Below the pieces are notes generated by a model. It saw only the letters and a list, made by a program, of their open reading frames with translations, was not told where the DNA came from and made no database searches. Positions 43,796 through 52,524 of a stretch of DNA of 64,000 bases are shown here, piece after piece (the stretch's first letter is position 1; each line of letters starts with the position of its first letter). A program made the position numbers and the translations under genes. Source of the stretch: an uncultured Shewanella sp. (GTDB taxonomy: Bacteria; Pseudomonadota; Gammaproteobacteria; Enterobacterales; Shewanellaceae); contig NZ_CANMWS010000027.1 of the NCBI RefSeq assembly GCF_947501665.1, forward strand, positions 1 to 64,000. The letters run 5' to 3'.

Positions 43796-44461
43796 TTAAA
43801 GTGATAAATTATCGGCAGTTAAGGTATTCTCTTTTAAGCGAATACAGGCACTTTGCGACGTAATATTTTGCTGAAGGTTTTCTGTTAACCAATATTGGCC
43901 AGCAATGGAAACTAATTCAGCTTCGATTTTTTTCGCAATGATAACGGCATGCTTATCGCCTGCGGCGCCAGCCATTGCCTTGCCTCTTAATGTACCATAG
44001 ACGTGTATGCTACCATCTGCAATGACCTCTGCACCATTACCAACGGCGCCAATGATGATTAAATCACCACCTTTTGTGTAAATTTGTTGTCCTGAACGAA
44101 TATTACGCTGGATAATTTTAGTTGTTTTCGGTAATTGAGGGGGATTGAGACTTTGTTTTCCTGATTTTACGATGGCCAGTCCAAGGGATTTGGCCTGCTC
44201 AATCAGTTCGGGAATGGCAGCGGTAATGCCAACAATGATTAAATGCCGTTGAGTAAGAATGTGCTTGAGTCGAGCAAGGTCAAATAACGGATCTTTGATG
44301 CGCTCAATATTAATCACTAAAGGTGCACCAATAAAGAATTGGGGGGCAATCGCGAGTTTATTATCCAGTTCAGCCGTGAGTCTGCTCATATCTTGATGCT
44401 TAATGTGCAGTACCGATAGGGTAAAGGATGCGCCTTTTAATTCTAGGCTTGGTGTATACAT
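43796..44461 (-). CDS. minC: Septum site-determining protein MinC
   Basis: The 221-residue protein has the FtsZ-inhibiting N-terminal domain (KGASFTLSVLHIKHQDM) and the C-terminal beta-helix that dimerises and binds MinD (RSGQQIYTKGGDLIIIGAVGNGAEVIADGSIHVYG, then GKAMAGAAGD). With MinD it blocks FtsZ assembly away from midcell. First gene of the minCDE operon; the promoter lies in the short region shared divergently with ycgL (44462-44581). Length is typical. Confidence 0.96.
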   Translation of the reverse strand: MYTPSLELKGASFTLSVLHIKHQDMSRLTAELDNKLAIAPQFFIGAPLVINIERIKDPLFDLARLKHILTQRHLIIVGITAAIPELIEQAKSLGLAIVKSGKQSLNPPQLPKTTKIIQRNIRSGQQIYTKGGDLIIIGAVGNGAEVIADGSIHVYGTLRGKAMAGAAGDKHAVIIAKKIEAELVSIAGQYWLTENLQQNITSQSACIRLKENTLTADNLSL

Positions 44462-44581
44462 TCCGACTTTGCTCTTTACAAATGATCAACTTTACGTCGA
44501 TAAACATTAAATTCCGATCAGTCCATGGTATAGTGTCGTTAATTAGCTGGCAAGTTGAATTGTTTGGAAATTGAGCCTGAT

Positions 44582-44863
44582 ATGATCTGTGCAGTATATA
44601 AAAGTAGTCGAAAACAAGAAACCTATTTATTTATTGAAAAACGTGATGATTTTACCAAAGTACCCGATGCATTAATGGATATGTTTGGGACGCCGACTTT
44701 AGTGATGATGTTGCCTTTAAGCAAACGTGATCACTTGGGGTTTGCAGATATCGAAAAGGTGAAAAGTGAATTAGTCGATAAAGGGTTTTATTTACAATTG
44801 CCGCCACCGGTTGAAAACCTATTGGAAACCCATAAAGCAGAGATTGGTTACAGCCGAGATTAA
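44582..44863 (+). CDS. ycgL: YcgL domain-containing protein
   Basis: The 93-residue cytosolic protein has the YcgL (DUF709) signature: MICAVYKSSRKQETYLFIEK, a TPTLVMMLPL strand, the KRDHLGFADIEKVK block and YLQLPPPVENLL. Its biochemical function is unknown in the family. It neighbours minC divergently here, and that pairing recurs in gammaproteobacteria. I start it at ATG 44582, with GAG seven bases upstream; the longer frame from TTG 44555 adds nine residues outside the family domain. Confidence 0.92.
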   Translation: MICAVYKSSRKQETYLFIEKRDDFTKVPDALMDMFGTPTLVMMLPLSKRDHLGFADIEKVKSELVDKGFYLQLPPPVENLLETHKAEIGYSRD

Positions 44864-45038
44864 TGGAATTAGGCATAGTTTAAAAGGCAATAATAAATCA
44901 GTGTAAAACATGTTATTTTTTATGGTGGGCAATATCGTTCATGCTTTGTGGTACTGCCCAGCAGACTCCATCAGGTTATTTGCTTTTGCGACGTTGTAAA
45001 GTGCATTTTTCTTGAGCGAGTATTGATGCTAGTCATCC

Positions 45039-46172
45039 TCATTCAGCACTTGCTGCCATTTGAAAGTTTTTCACTAATGCGTTTGCAATGTTGTAGCCTA
45101 AATATAAGTAGTTTTGAATATCGGGATGGACGTTATTTTTATACCCCGTCACCGGAATAATTGGTTGGGCAATACTGATGTGAGCGTTGGGATTATTTAA
45201 GAGCACATCTTGGGTTAAGCTTGGTGATGATGAGCTAAGGTTCTCATTTTGAATGTAACGATTATAGGTTATATCGGCGCAACCATCTGTAGTGAACATC
45301 TTGCAAGCCCCGCTATTTGCAACGGGGGGAATTGGTGACACAATATGATATAGCTGATTATTTGCGTTTTTAGGGTTGAAATTCATTGGTAACGTGCTGG
45401 TGATGAAATGGAGTAAATCACTTTTGAGTTCGTCAAAAGTATCGAATCCAATCATAATGTCATTCGTACCAGCTAAAGTAATAGTAAATATGTCAGCTTG
45501 ATCTGGAATAGGTGTTTTGGCTTGTTGAAAAAGAGATGTAATGGGAAGTTGGCAGTTGTGGGTGTTATCACACAAGGTGTAGCCTTGATTAGCAAAATAA
45601 GGTGCATTAATGGTTTTAATTTTTTTATTACTATCAGGTGCTTGTGTTGCAGTAAAGAAATCAATTCCAGGTGCTTGATTATTGGGATCGCCTCCTAATG
45701 GATTTGAATGAGTGTTACCTAAGAATTTTATTAGGTGTAATTGATTTTTTTTATCAATAAAGCTGATATTTTTCAGTGAAGTATTACATTGGAAGTGACT
45801 GGCAATCGATGTTGCTGGATTATTATTGATTGTTTGTTCTGCGACATTGATGGATAAATTGGGGTCACACATGAGCTGTATTAGTGCTTCTCTATAACCT
45901 CCAGGTGCAAAGGCTGTATTACCAAAAAAACGTGTTTGATACTGTTGATTTACCTTATTCTTTCCCTGAATGATTGCACTTGAATAAGTGTATTGATCTT
46001 TTATTTGTTGATTATCATTACCATCAACACCGACTGTGATGGAGTCCCCAATGGCGGTGATATAATAGGGTTTTGTATCAGCAAAAGCGGATAAGTGGAT
46101 CTGTAGGCCTAAGGTTAAAAGGCAATACACAATTGCGTTTTTTGGAGTTATTAATCTAAGTGAAAGTGCCAT
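45039..46172 (-). CDS. Secreted SGNH/GDSL hydrolase
   Basis: The 377-residue protein starts with a Sec signal peptide (cleavage after SAFA, residue 31). The GDSL domain motifs follow: block I AIGDSITVG with the nucleophile Ser44, a Gly block in the middle, block III LAGTNDI (the oxyanion Asn), and block V with the catalytic His in NNVHPDIQN. It should hydrolyse an ester or similar bond outside the cytoplasm; the substrate (lipid, polysaccharide acetyl group, peptidoglycan) is open. The protein is longer than single-domain SGNH esterases because it has Asn-rich insertions between blocks. TAAGGA precedes the ATG. It is a single gene, convergent with ycgL. Confidence 0.9.
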   Translation of the reverse strand: MALSLRLITPKNAIVYCLLTLGLQIHLSAFADTKPYYITAIGDSITVGVDGNDNQQIKDQYTYSSAIIQGKNKVNQQYQTRFFGNTAFAPGGYREALIQLMCDPNLSINVAEQTINNNPATSIASHFQCNTSLKNISFIDKKNQLHLIKFLGNTHSNPLGGDPNNQAPGIDFFTATQAPDSNKKIKTINAPYFANQGYTLCDNTHNCQLPITSLFQQAKTPIPDQADIFTITLAGTNDIMIGFDTFDELKSDLLHFITSTLPMNFNPKNANNQLYHIVSPIPPVANSGACKMFTTDGCADITYNRYIQNENLSSSSPSLTQDVLLNNPNAHISIAQPIIPVTGYKNNVHPDIQNYLYLGYNIANALVKNFQMAASAE

Positions 46173-46655
46173 ATTTTTCCTTATTATTTAATTATTTTTA
46201 TGTGATGATCTAAATTAATTTGAACAAGCATTGGATAAATAGTGGGGATTGAGAATATGAATAAGCACTAAAATATGTCTAATCTTTTTAAATTAATTAA
46301 ATTTCATACCCATATTCAAAAATAAAATATTTTAATTCAAAATCAATTGCTTAATTTTTTTAAATTAAAAAATATATCGATAGCATTGTTAATCGTTTTG
46401 GCCTTAAACGATTAAATTCAAAGGAGAGAATCTGAATTTGATTATTTTGAATGAAGCATTTACAAAGGATAAATAAGGGTAAGCATAATATATGTGACTT
46501 GTAGTCTACTTGAAATGTTTTTATAGACTTTATTAAAAACACCCTACTAATTATCAAAAAATCAACAATACTAATATTACTCACATTTCTATAGTCGTTT
46601 ATTGCAGAGGCTATGCTGTGAAATGTCAACTCCCATTCATTTGTAAAGAGTTGCC
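46173..46655. other. Divergent intergenic region between the SGNH hydrolase and cyoA
   Basis: 483 very AT-rich bases that must carry the promoters of both the hydrolase gene (minus) and the cyo operon (plus). No clear palindrome or hairpin with a T-run was seen. The 103-residue minus-strand frame (46360-46671) overlaps the cyoA start, has no ribosome-binding site and looks random. Confidence 0.5.
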
Positions 46656-47534
46656 ATGATGAAGATGACAAAAAAAGCGTTAATTTGGATTATTTCATTA
46701 CTTTTTCTAGCGAGTTGCAGTTTAGGGGTACTTGATTCAAAAGGGCAAGTGGGTAAGGAGGAAGGCGAATTAATTATCACAGCGACCTTGCTGATGCTCA
46801 TTGTGGTTATTCCTGTGATTGTGATGACTTTTGTGTTTGCTTGGAAGTATCGAGAGCATAATGAAAAATCAACCTATGCACCTGATTGGGCCCATTCAAC
46901 CAAAATAGAGACGTTTGTGTGGGGGATCCCTTTTCTTATTATTCTCGTTTTAGCCATTATCACCTGGCGGACAACACACGCACTTGATCCTTATAAGCCA
47001 TTGAACAGTGATGTAGAGCCTATTGTGATTGAGGTCATTGCGCTTGATTGGAAATGGTTATTTATTTATCCCAAGTTTGGTATTGCGACCATTAATCATA
47101 TCGAAATTCCAGTGGATGTGCCGATTGCTTTTAAGATCACTTCTGATGCGCCCATGAATTCCTTTTTTATTCCAAAATTGGGAGGACAAATTTATGCCAT
47201 GTCAGGCATGCAAACCCAATTACATTTAATTGCCAATGAGCAAGGCACTTTTAGAGGCATGTCTGCCAATATTAGTGGTGAAGGTTTTTCTGATATGACA
47301 TTTACCACGACCTCAACTTCTGAAAAAGGGTTTAAAGATTGGATTAATAGTGTTAAGCAATCGCAATTAACACTTAGCAAAGCTCAATATAATAAGTTAA
47401 GTAATAAGAGTGAGAATCATCCAATACAGTATTTTTCATATGTGGAGCCGCGATTATTTGAAGCCGTAATAGAAAAATATATGTTGCCAGGTAAACAAGA
47501 TGCGGATCGTAAATTCATTTTAAGGCAGGACTAA
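46656..47534 (+). CDS. cyoA: Cytochrome o ubiquinol oxidase subunit II
   Basis: The 292-residue lipoprotein begins with a signal whose lipobox is LASC (Cys21), followed by two membrane helices (LIITATLLMLIVVIPVIVM and FVWGIPFLIILVLAIITW) and the cupredoxin domain. In line with quinol-type subunit II, the Cu-A ligands of cytochrome c oxidases are absent: the domain reads DWKWLFIYPKFGIAT and SFFIPKLGGQIYAM. It helps to bind quinol and assembles with CyoB, C and D. It is the first gene of cyoABCDE, two bases before the cyoB start. AGAG just before the ATG is a modest ribosome-binding site. Confidence 0.95.
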   Translation: MMKMTKKALIWIISLLFLASCSLGVLDSKGQVGKEEGELIITATLLMLIVVIPVIVMTFVFAWKYREHNEKSTYAPDWAHSTKIETFVWGIPFLIILVLAIITWRTTHALDPYKPLNSDVEPIVIEVIALDWKWLFIYPKFGIATINHIEIPVDVPIAFKITSDAPMNSFFIPKLGGQIYAMSGMQTQLHLIANEQGTFRGMSANISGEGFSDMTFTTTSTSEKGFKDWINSVKQSQLTLSKAQYNKLSNKSENHPIQYFSYVEPRLFEAVIEKYMLPGKQDADRKFILRQD

Positions 47535-47536
47535 CT

Positions 47537-49504
47537 ATGCTAGGGAAACTAACTTGGGACTCTGTCCCCTGGGATAACGGCATTGTGATGGGCGCCGTTT
47601 CATTTATGGCTGCAGTCGTCATTATATTGGCATTAATTGTGACTCGGTATGGTAAATGGCGTTACCTTTGGAGTGAATGGTTTACTACCATCGATCATAA
47701 GAAAATCGGTATTATGTACGTTATTGTTGGCTTTGTCATGATGTTAAGGGGCTTCAGTGATGCAATCATGATGCGTTCACAATTGGCTTTAGCAGCCAGT
47801 GCGCCAGGCTATTTACCCCCAGAGCATTATGATCAAATTTTTACCGCACACGGTGTGATAATGATTTTCTTTGTTGCTATGCCACTTGTGATTGGTCTTA
47901 TCAATATTGTGGTACCACAGCAAATTGGCGCAAGAGATGTTGCCTTTCCTTTTATGAACTCTTTGAGTTTTTGGCTATTTTTTGTCGGAATGGCATTAGT
48001 GAATATGTCTTTAGGCATTGGGGACTTTGCGAGAACGGGTTGGTTAGCGTATCCCCCTTTATCTGGAATAGCCAATAGTCCGGGTGTAGGAGTCGATTAT
48101 TATATATGGAGCTTGCAAATTGCGGGCATTGGCACCTTAATGACGGGCATTAATTTCTTTGTCACTATCATGAAAATGCGTTGTCCTGGCATGACTTTGA
48201 TGCGCATGCCTATTTTTACTTGGACAGCTTTATGTACCAATATTTTGATTATTGCTGCATTCCCTGTATTGACGGTAACGTTAGCATTGTTGACGTTAGA
48301 TAGGTACTTAGGGTTTCACTTTTTTACCGCAACAGCAGGTGGCGATCAAATGATGTATGTTAATTTGATTTGGATTTGGGGCCATCCAGAAGTGTATATT
48401 CTTATTTTACCTGCTTTTGGGGTTTTTTCAGAAGTGGTGCCGACTTTTACGCATAAAAAGCTATTTGGTTACACTTCAATGGTTTATGCAACAGCAGTGA
48501 TCACTGTACTGTCATTTAGTGTTTGGTTACATCACTTTTTTACGATGGGATCTGGGGCCAATGTCAATGCTTTTTTCGGTATTGCCACTATGATAATAGC
48601 CATTCCAACAGGGGTTAAAATCTTTAATTGGCTATTTACTATTTACCGTGGGCGATTACAAATGAATTTGCCTATTATGTGGACGTTAGCCTTTTTATCA
48701 ACCTTTACTATTGGTGGCATGACGGGCGTATTACTGTCGGTACCTGGCGCCGATTTTTTGCTGCATAACAGTTTATTTCTTATCGCTCATTTTCATAATG
48801 TCATTATCGGTGGTGTGGTGTTTGGCATGTTTGCTGGCTACAGTTATTGGTTTCCAAAATCATTTGGCTTTACGCTTGATGAAAAGTGGGGAAAACGGGG
48901 TTTTTGGTTGTGGGTAGTTGGGTTTTATTTAGCCTTTATTCCTTTATATGCACTCGGCTTTATGGGAATGACAAGACGTTTAAATCACTATGATATTGAC
49001 ACCGGGTGGCAGCCGTTATTGATGGTGGCAATGGCTGGAGCGGTATCGATTTTATTTGGTATTATTTGTCAAATTATCCAATTATATGTGAGTATTCGTG
49101 ATCGTGAGCTTAACCGCGATGAAACAGGCGATCCTTGGAATGCAAGAACCCTAGAGTGGTCAACAAGCTCTCCGCCAGCATTATATAATTTTCCTTTTAC
49201 GCCAGTGGTTGATGACATTGATGCTTTTTGGAAAGAGAAACAAGAAAATCCAGTGAGGCCTAAAGAAACTCGGCCTTATGTTGATATTCATATGCCACGA
49301 AATACGGGAGCAGGATTTATTATGTCTGCTTTTGCGCTTGTTTTTGGCTTTGCCATGATTTGGTATATCTGGTGGTTAGCCTGTGTGGGCCTCTTGGGAA
49401 TATTTTTAACTTTTATTCACCGATGTTTTGAAAAAGATGTGGATTATTATATCCCTGCGGCTGAGATTGAAGCCATTGAAAAGTTAAGGAGTCATAATGT
49501 CTAG
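47537..49504 (+). CDS. cyoB: Cytochrome o ubiquinol oxidase subunit I
   Basis: The 655-residue heme-copper oxidase core has a full set of landmarks. These are the low-spin heme His in FTAHGVIMIFF, the Cu-B site WGHPEVYILILP with the cross-linked His-Tyr pair, the LHHFFTM His pair, and the heme o3 ligand region FLIAHFHNVIIGG. About 15 membrane helices are predicted. It reduces oxygen to water with electrons from ubiquinol and pumps protons. It closely follows E. coli CyoB throughout, so the substrate is quinol, not cytochrome c. It overlaps cyoC by eight bases, with AAGGAG inside the cyoB end serving cyoC. Confidence 0.97.
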   Translation: MLGKLTWDSVPWDNGIVMGAVSFMAAVVIILALIVTRYGKWRYLWSEWFTTIDHKKIGIMYVIVGFVMMLRGFSDAIMMRSQLALAASAPGYLPPEHYDQIFTAHGVIMIFFVAMPLVIGLINIVVPQQIGARDVAFPFMNSLSFWLFFVGMALVNMSLGIGDFARTGWLAYPPLSGIANSPGVGVDYYIWSLQIAGIGTLMTGINFFVTIMKMRCPGMTLMRMPIFTWTALCTNILIIAAFPVLTVTLALLTLDRYLGFHFFTATAGGDQMMYVNLIWIWGHPEVYILILPAFGVFSEVVPTFTHKKLFGYTSMVYATAVITVLSFSVWLHHFFTMGSGANVNAFFGIATMIIAIPTGVKIFNWLFTIYRGRLQMNLPIMWTLAFLSTFTIGGMTGVLLSVPGADFLLHNSLFLIAHFHNVIIGGVVFGMFAGYSYWFPKSFGFTLDEKWGKRGFWLWVVGFYLAFIPLYALGFMGMTRRLNHYDIDTGWQPLLMVAMAGAVSILFGIICQIIQLYVSIRDRELNRDETGDPWNARTLEWSTSSPPALYNFPFTPVVDDIDAFWKEKQENPVRPKETRPYVDIHMPRNTGAGFIMSAFALVFGFAMIWYIWWLACVGLLGIFLTFIHRCFEKDVDYYIPAAEIEAIEKLRSHNV

Positions 49505-50096
49505 TACAGTAATGGATCCGCATGTGGAAGAGTTAGACGAACACTCAATAACCGTTTTTGGTTTTTGGGTTTATATCATGAGTGATTGTATTTTATTTGC
49601 CACTTTATTTGCGACTCATGCCGTATTGATGCCGAATTTCTTTGGTGGACCTACGCCCAGAGAGCTGTTTTCAATGCCTTTTGTTTTAGTGGAAACCTTT
49701 CTTTTATTAACCAGTAGCTTTACTTATGGTTTGGCAATGCTTGCTATGCACCGAAATAAATCATCACAGGTTATCCAGTGTTTGATTGTGACATTTATTT
49801 TGGGTGCAGGGTTTATTTCTATGGAGCTGTATGAGTTCCATGAATTAATCACTGAAGGAAATAGTTGGCATCGTAGTGCATCTATTTCAAGTTTCTTTGG
49901 TTTAGTTGCGACGCATGGCTTTCACGTCACATTAGGCTTAATTTGGATGTTAGTGTTGATGTGGAGTGTTTGGCACTTTAATTTGACGAAACAAGTTAAA
50001 ACGAGACTGACTTGTTTAGGTTTATTTTGGCATTTTCTCGACATTATTTGGATATGTGTATTTACCGTGGTTTATTTGATGGGAGCAATAGCATAA
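49497..50096 (+). CDS. cyoC: Cytochrome o ubiquinol oxidase subunit III
   Basis: The 199-residue inner-membrane protein has five helices and the subunit III pattern: WVYIMSDCILFATLFATHAVL, the loop before SFTYGLAM, ISMELYEFHELI, and the C-terminal THGFHVTLGLIWM and FWHFLDIIWICVF. It supports the proton-pumping core but has no cofactor. Its ATG (49497) overlaps the cyoB stop by eight bases, with AAGGAG five bases upstream, and its stop overlaps the cyoD ATG (TAATG), so the operon is translationally coupled. Confidence 0.96.
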   Translation: MSSTVMDPHVEELDEHSITVFGFWVYIMSDCILFATLFATHAVLMPNFFGGPTPRELFSMPFVLVETFLLLTSSFTYGLAMLAMHRNKSSQVIQCLIVTFILGAGFISMELYEFHELITEGNSWHRSASISSFFGLVATHGFHVTLGLIWMLVLMWSVWHFNLTKQVKTRLTCLGLFWHFLDIIWICVFTVVYLMGAIA

Positions 50097-50425
50097 TGAA
50101 GCAATCAAATGTTACCAGTAGTGGCGCCGACCATGGCACCTACGCTTCTTATATCACGGGATTTATTTTATCCATTCTATTGACCATTATTCCATATTAT
50201 ATTGTTGTTTATATGGATTTATCGAGTGGGATAAAAACATTGTTAATTGTGCTGCTTGCTTTAGCGCAATTATTTGTACAATTAGTTTTCTTTTTACATT
50301 TGAATACGCGGTCTGAAAAAGGGTGGAATTTTTTATCTTTTGTTTTCACTATGTTAGTTGTTATTATCTTAATTGGAGGCTCTCTTTGGATCATGTATCA
50401 CCTTCGAGTCAACATGATGATATGA
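50096..50425 (+). CDS. cyoD: Cytochrome o ubiquinol oxidase subunit IV
   Basis: The 109-residue protein has three membrane helices and the CyoD pattern (GFILSILLTIIPYYIV, then ALAQLFVQLVFFLHLNT). It is a small structural subunit, thought to stabilise the Cu-B site during assembly. The start is ATG 50096, overlapping the cyoC stop by one base. A longer frame from 50012 lies inside cyoC and is rejected. Its stop overlaps the cyoE start (ATGA). Confidence 0.95.
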   Translation: MKQSNVTSSGADHGTYASYITGFILSILLTIIPYYIVVYMDLSSGIKTLLIVLLALAQLFVQLVFFLHLNTRSEKGWNFLSFVFTMLVVIILIGGSLWIMYHLRVNMMI

Positions 50426-51270
50426 AGCTAAAGTTATTTGTATCGTTAACAAAACCTGGGATTATCTTAGGTAATTTAATTACCGTTATAGGCAGTTTTT
50501 TTTTAGCTCAACACCATTCGTTTAATATGAGCCTTTTTGTTTTACTATTATTGGGTATAAGCTTAGTGATTGCTTCGGGTTGTGTATTTAATAATATTAT
50601 CGATAAAGATATTGATAGTCTTATGTTAAGGACCGCAGATAGGGTATTGGTAAAAGGATTAATATCAGATAGGGTGGCTTTACGTTATGGCATTATCTTA
50701 GGCGGGCTAGGTTTCTTATGTCTACTGAATATCAATTTATTGAGTTTTCTATTTGGACTTGTTGGTTGGTTTTTTTATGTGGTGGTTTATAGCTTATGGG
50801 CTAAGAGACAAACAGTATATGGAACCATAATAGGCAGTATTTCTGGTGCGATGCCTATGGCTGTGGGGTATTGTGCTGGCGGTAATCATATTGACTCTGG
50901 GTTGATATTGCTGGTGCTTATTAGTATTTCTTGGCAAATTCCTCATTCATATGCAATTGGTTTAGTTAGAAAGGAAGATTATATCAATGCCAATATTCCT
51001 CTCTTCTCTGTTTTATATCACACTGAAAAAGTGAAATTTCACTGTCTATTATATATTATCGCTTTTACTATACTGTGTTTAGCGCTATATCTTTTTGAAT
51101 ATGTTGGTTTGTTATACCTGTTGACTATGATGTTACTGTGTTTATATTGGTTGTTTATTGCTTTTCAAGGTTTTTCCCATCAAAATGTTAAACAGTGGGC
51201 AAAAAGAATGTTTCTTTTTTCCATTGTTATTATTTCTTCTTTTAGTGTTTTAATTGCTCTTGGTTATTAA
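50422..51270 (+). CDS. cyoE: Protoheme IX farnesyltransferase (heme O synthase)
   Basis: The 282-residue UbiA-family prenyltransferase converts heme B to heme O for the oxidase encoded just upstream. The first aspartate-rich motif is FNNIIDKDIDSLMLRT (about residues 54-69), matching the family N-x-x-x-D-x-x-x-D core, and the second loop region includes SWQIPHSYAIGLVRKEDY. Nine membrane segments are likely. ATG 50422 is chosen because it overlaps the cyoD stop (ATGA) and the protein then starts KLKLFVSLTKPGI, as usual. The longer frame from 50323 is an artefact within cyoD. It ends the operon; I see no strong terminator after it. Confidence 0.95.
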   Translation: MKLKLFVSLTKPGIILGNLITVIGSFFLAQHHSFNMSLFVLLLLGISLVIASGCVFNNIIDKDIDSLMLRTADRVLVKGLISDRVALRYGIILGGLGFLCLLNINLLSFLFGLVGWFFYVVVYSLWAKRQTVYGTIIGSISGAMPMAVGYCAGGNHIDSGLILLVLISISWQIPHSYAIGLVRKEDYINANIPLFSVLYHTEKVKFHCLLYIIAFTILCLALYLFEYVGLLYLLTMMLLCLYWLFIAFQGFSHQNVKQWAKRMFLFSIVIISSFSVLIALGY

Positions 51271-51642
51271 CTTTATCTGACTCATTGTTTAAAAATTAAT
51301 TATGTTTCCCTTTGGTTAACAAAGATTGAAAATAGTTAATGTTGGTTGTTTATATTGATGATGAAATAGAGTAAATAAAAAATTATTATTAGGATGCATT
51401 TGTTTAAATATAAAAAATTGCTTATCGTACTTTTAGAATGGTATTCATCAATTAATATTGATTTTGCTATTATATTTAGGGTTGATATCAGCTCTTCAGT
51501 TTTTATCCTTGTTTATTGTCGGTATACATTAATATTCATATCTTTTTACTTTTTATATATTAATGTTTCTAAATTTTAGCCTTAGCTACGATTAGATTTT
51601 TGCATTTATTGTTAAAAACAATAGAAATAATATGGTAAGTAA
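51271..51642. other. AT-rich intergenic region, 372 bp, no gene seen
   Basis: Between cyoE and the OmpA-like gene. It contains T- and A-rich runs only, no hairpin with a T-run. A 61-residue frame (51394-51579) is hydrophobic by base composition and has only AGGATG as a possible start context, so I do not call it. It probably contains the promoter for the downstream gene. Confidence 0.5.
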
Positions 51643-52494
51643 ATGTTAATAATAAGAATGATGATAATATGTTTACTCTTTAATTCATCAATAGTGTTAG
51701 CCTCAAAATATAATCTTCAATATTGGAAAGACTCAATTGATCCGTTAGGTATTGGAACCGGTTATCGTTATGTGTTTAATTCTCAATTTGTAGAAACAGA
51801 AAGTTTTGATAATATTATCAGTGATTTTTTATGCTATAACTATTGTCAATTAAATATAGGAGTAATAATAACTCAATTGGAGTTTCCTGTATCGGGCTAC
51901 CTTGTTAATACGGTACAGCCATCAAGAATGATGGTGACTTTTAAAACAGGAATGGCTTATTCACTTATATCGCGTTTATCTTTAGGTTTCCGTTATGATT
52001 TTGATGCAAAAGTTATAGACAGTAATTTTGCCAGTGAAGATAATATTGCTGTTATAAAAAATCATGGTTCGGCGAGTGCTTTATTTAAGATAAGGTACTT
52101 GTTTACCGATAAAAATCAAAAACAGATCATCTCCTTATCGATTTATACAAATCGTTTGATTCAATCTAGTTCAAATAGCCTAACCAAGTTCACTGTCTAT
52201 TTTGACTCTCATTACTCGACTGCTAGTCAAGCAAATCAAGCTTTGGTTGTAGAAATTAAAAAGCTTGCGGCTATCAATCAAGATTGTCAAATAAGTATTC
52301 AGGGGCACAGGAATGCTCAAGGCGCTAAGGCATATAACCTGATGTTATCAGAACAAGGTGCTTTGTCAGCCAAAAACTTACTTCTTGCCCAAGGTATTTC
52401 GGTTGACCCTATTGATATTTCTTTTCAAAGAAAAATGATTCAATTTCAAATAATAACAAGGCGTTATGGTGGTAGGGTAACCGTCGTGTCTTAG
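51643..52494 (+). CDS. OmpA-family outer-membrane-like protein with degenerate peptidoglycan-binding motif
   Basis: The 283-residue protein has a short signal peptide (MMIICLLFNSSIVLA, cleavage near residue 20) and an N-terminal region of ~160 residues, probably beta-rich, with two cysteines close together (CYNYC). The C-terminal ~100 residues have the OmpA-like fold: FTVYFDSHYSTASQANQAL, ISIQGHRNAQGAKAYNLMLS, QGALSAKNLLLAQGI. The two residues that bind diaminopimelate in OmpA-like domains (Asp in GHTD, Arg in LSxxRA) are changed here to GHRN and LSEQGA, so peptidoglycan binding is doubtful. It stands 30 bp before the giant Ig-like lipoprotein on the same strand, so co-transcription is likely. 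The role is unknown; a scaffold or partner at the outer membrane is inference. Confidence 0.8.
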   Translation: MLIIRMMIICLLFNSSIVLASKYNLQYWKDSIDPLGIGTGYRYVFNSQFVETESFDNIISDFLCYNYCQLNIGVIITQLEFPVSGYLVNTVQPSRMMVTFKTGMAYSLISRLSLGFRYDFDAKVIDSNFASEDNIAVIKNHGSASALFKIRYLFTDKNQKQIISLSIYTNRLIQSSSNSLTKFTVYFDSHYSTASQANQALVVEIKKLAAINQDCQISIQGHRNAQGAKAYNLMLSEQGALSAKNLLLAQGISVDPIDISFQRKMIQFQIITRRYGGRVTVVS

Positions 52495-52524
52495 TCACTT
52501 TTATTCTAAATTAAGGTGTTTGCA

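Noticed and set aside
46360..46671. 103-residue minus-strand frame upstream of cyoA
   Set aside because: It overlaps the cyoA start, and its composition is that of AT-rich non-coding DNA.
50012..50095. Extended cyoD start inside cyoC
   Set aside because: ATG 50096 overlaps the cyoC stop by one base in the usual coupled way; the extension has no CyoD similarity.
50323..50421. Extended cyoE start inside cyoD
   Set aside because: The family N-terminus begins at ATG 50422, which overlaps the cyoD stop.
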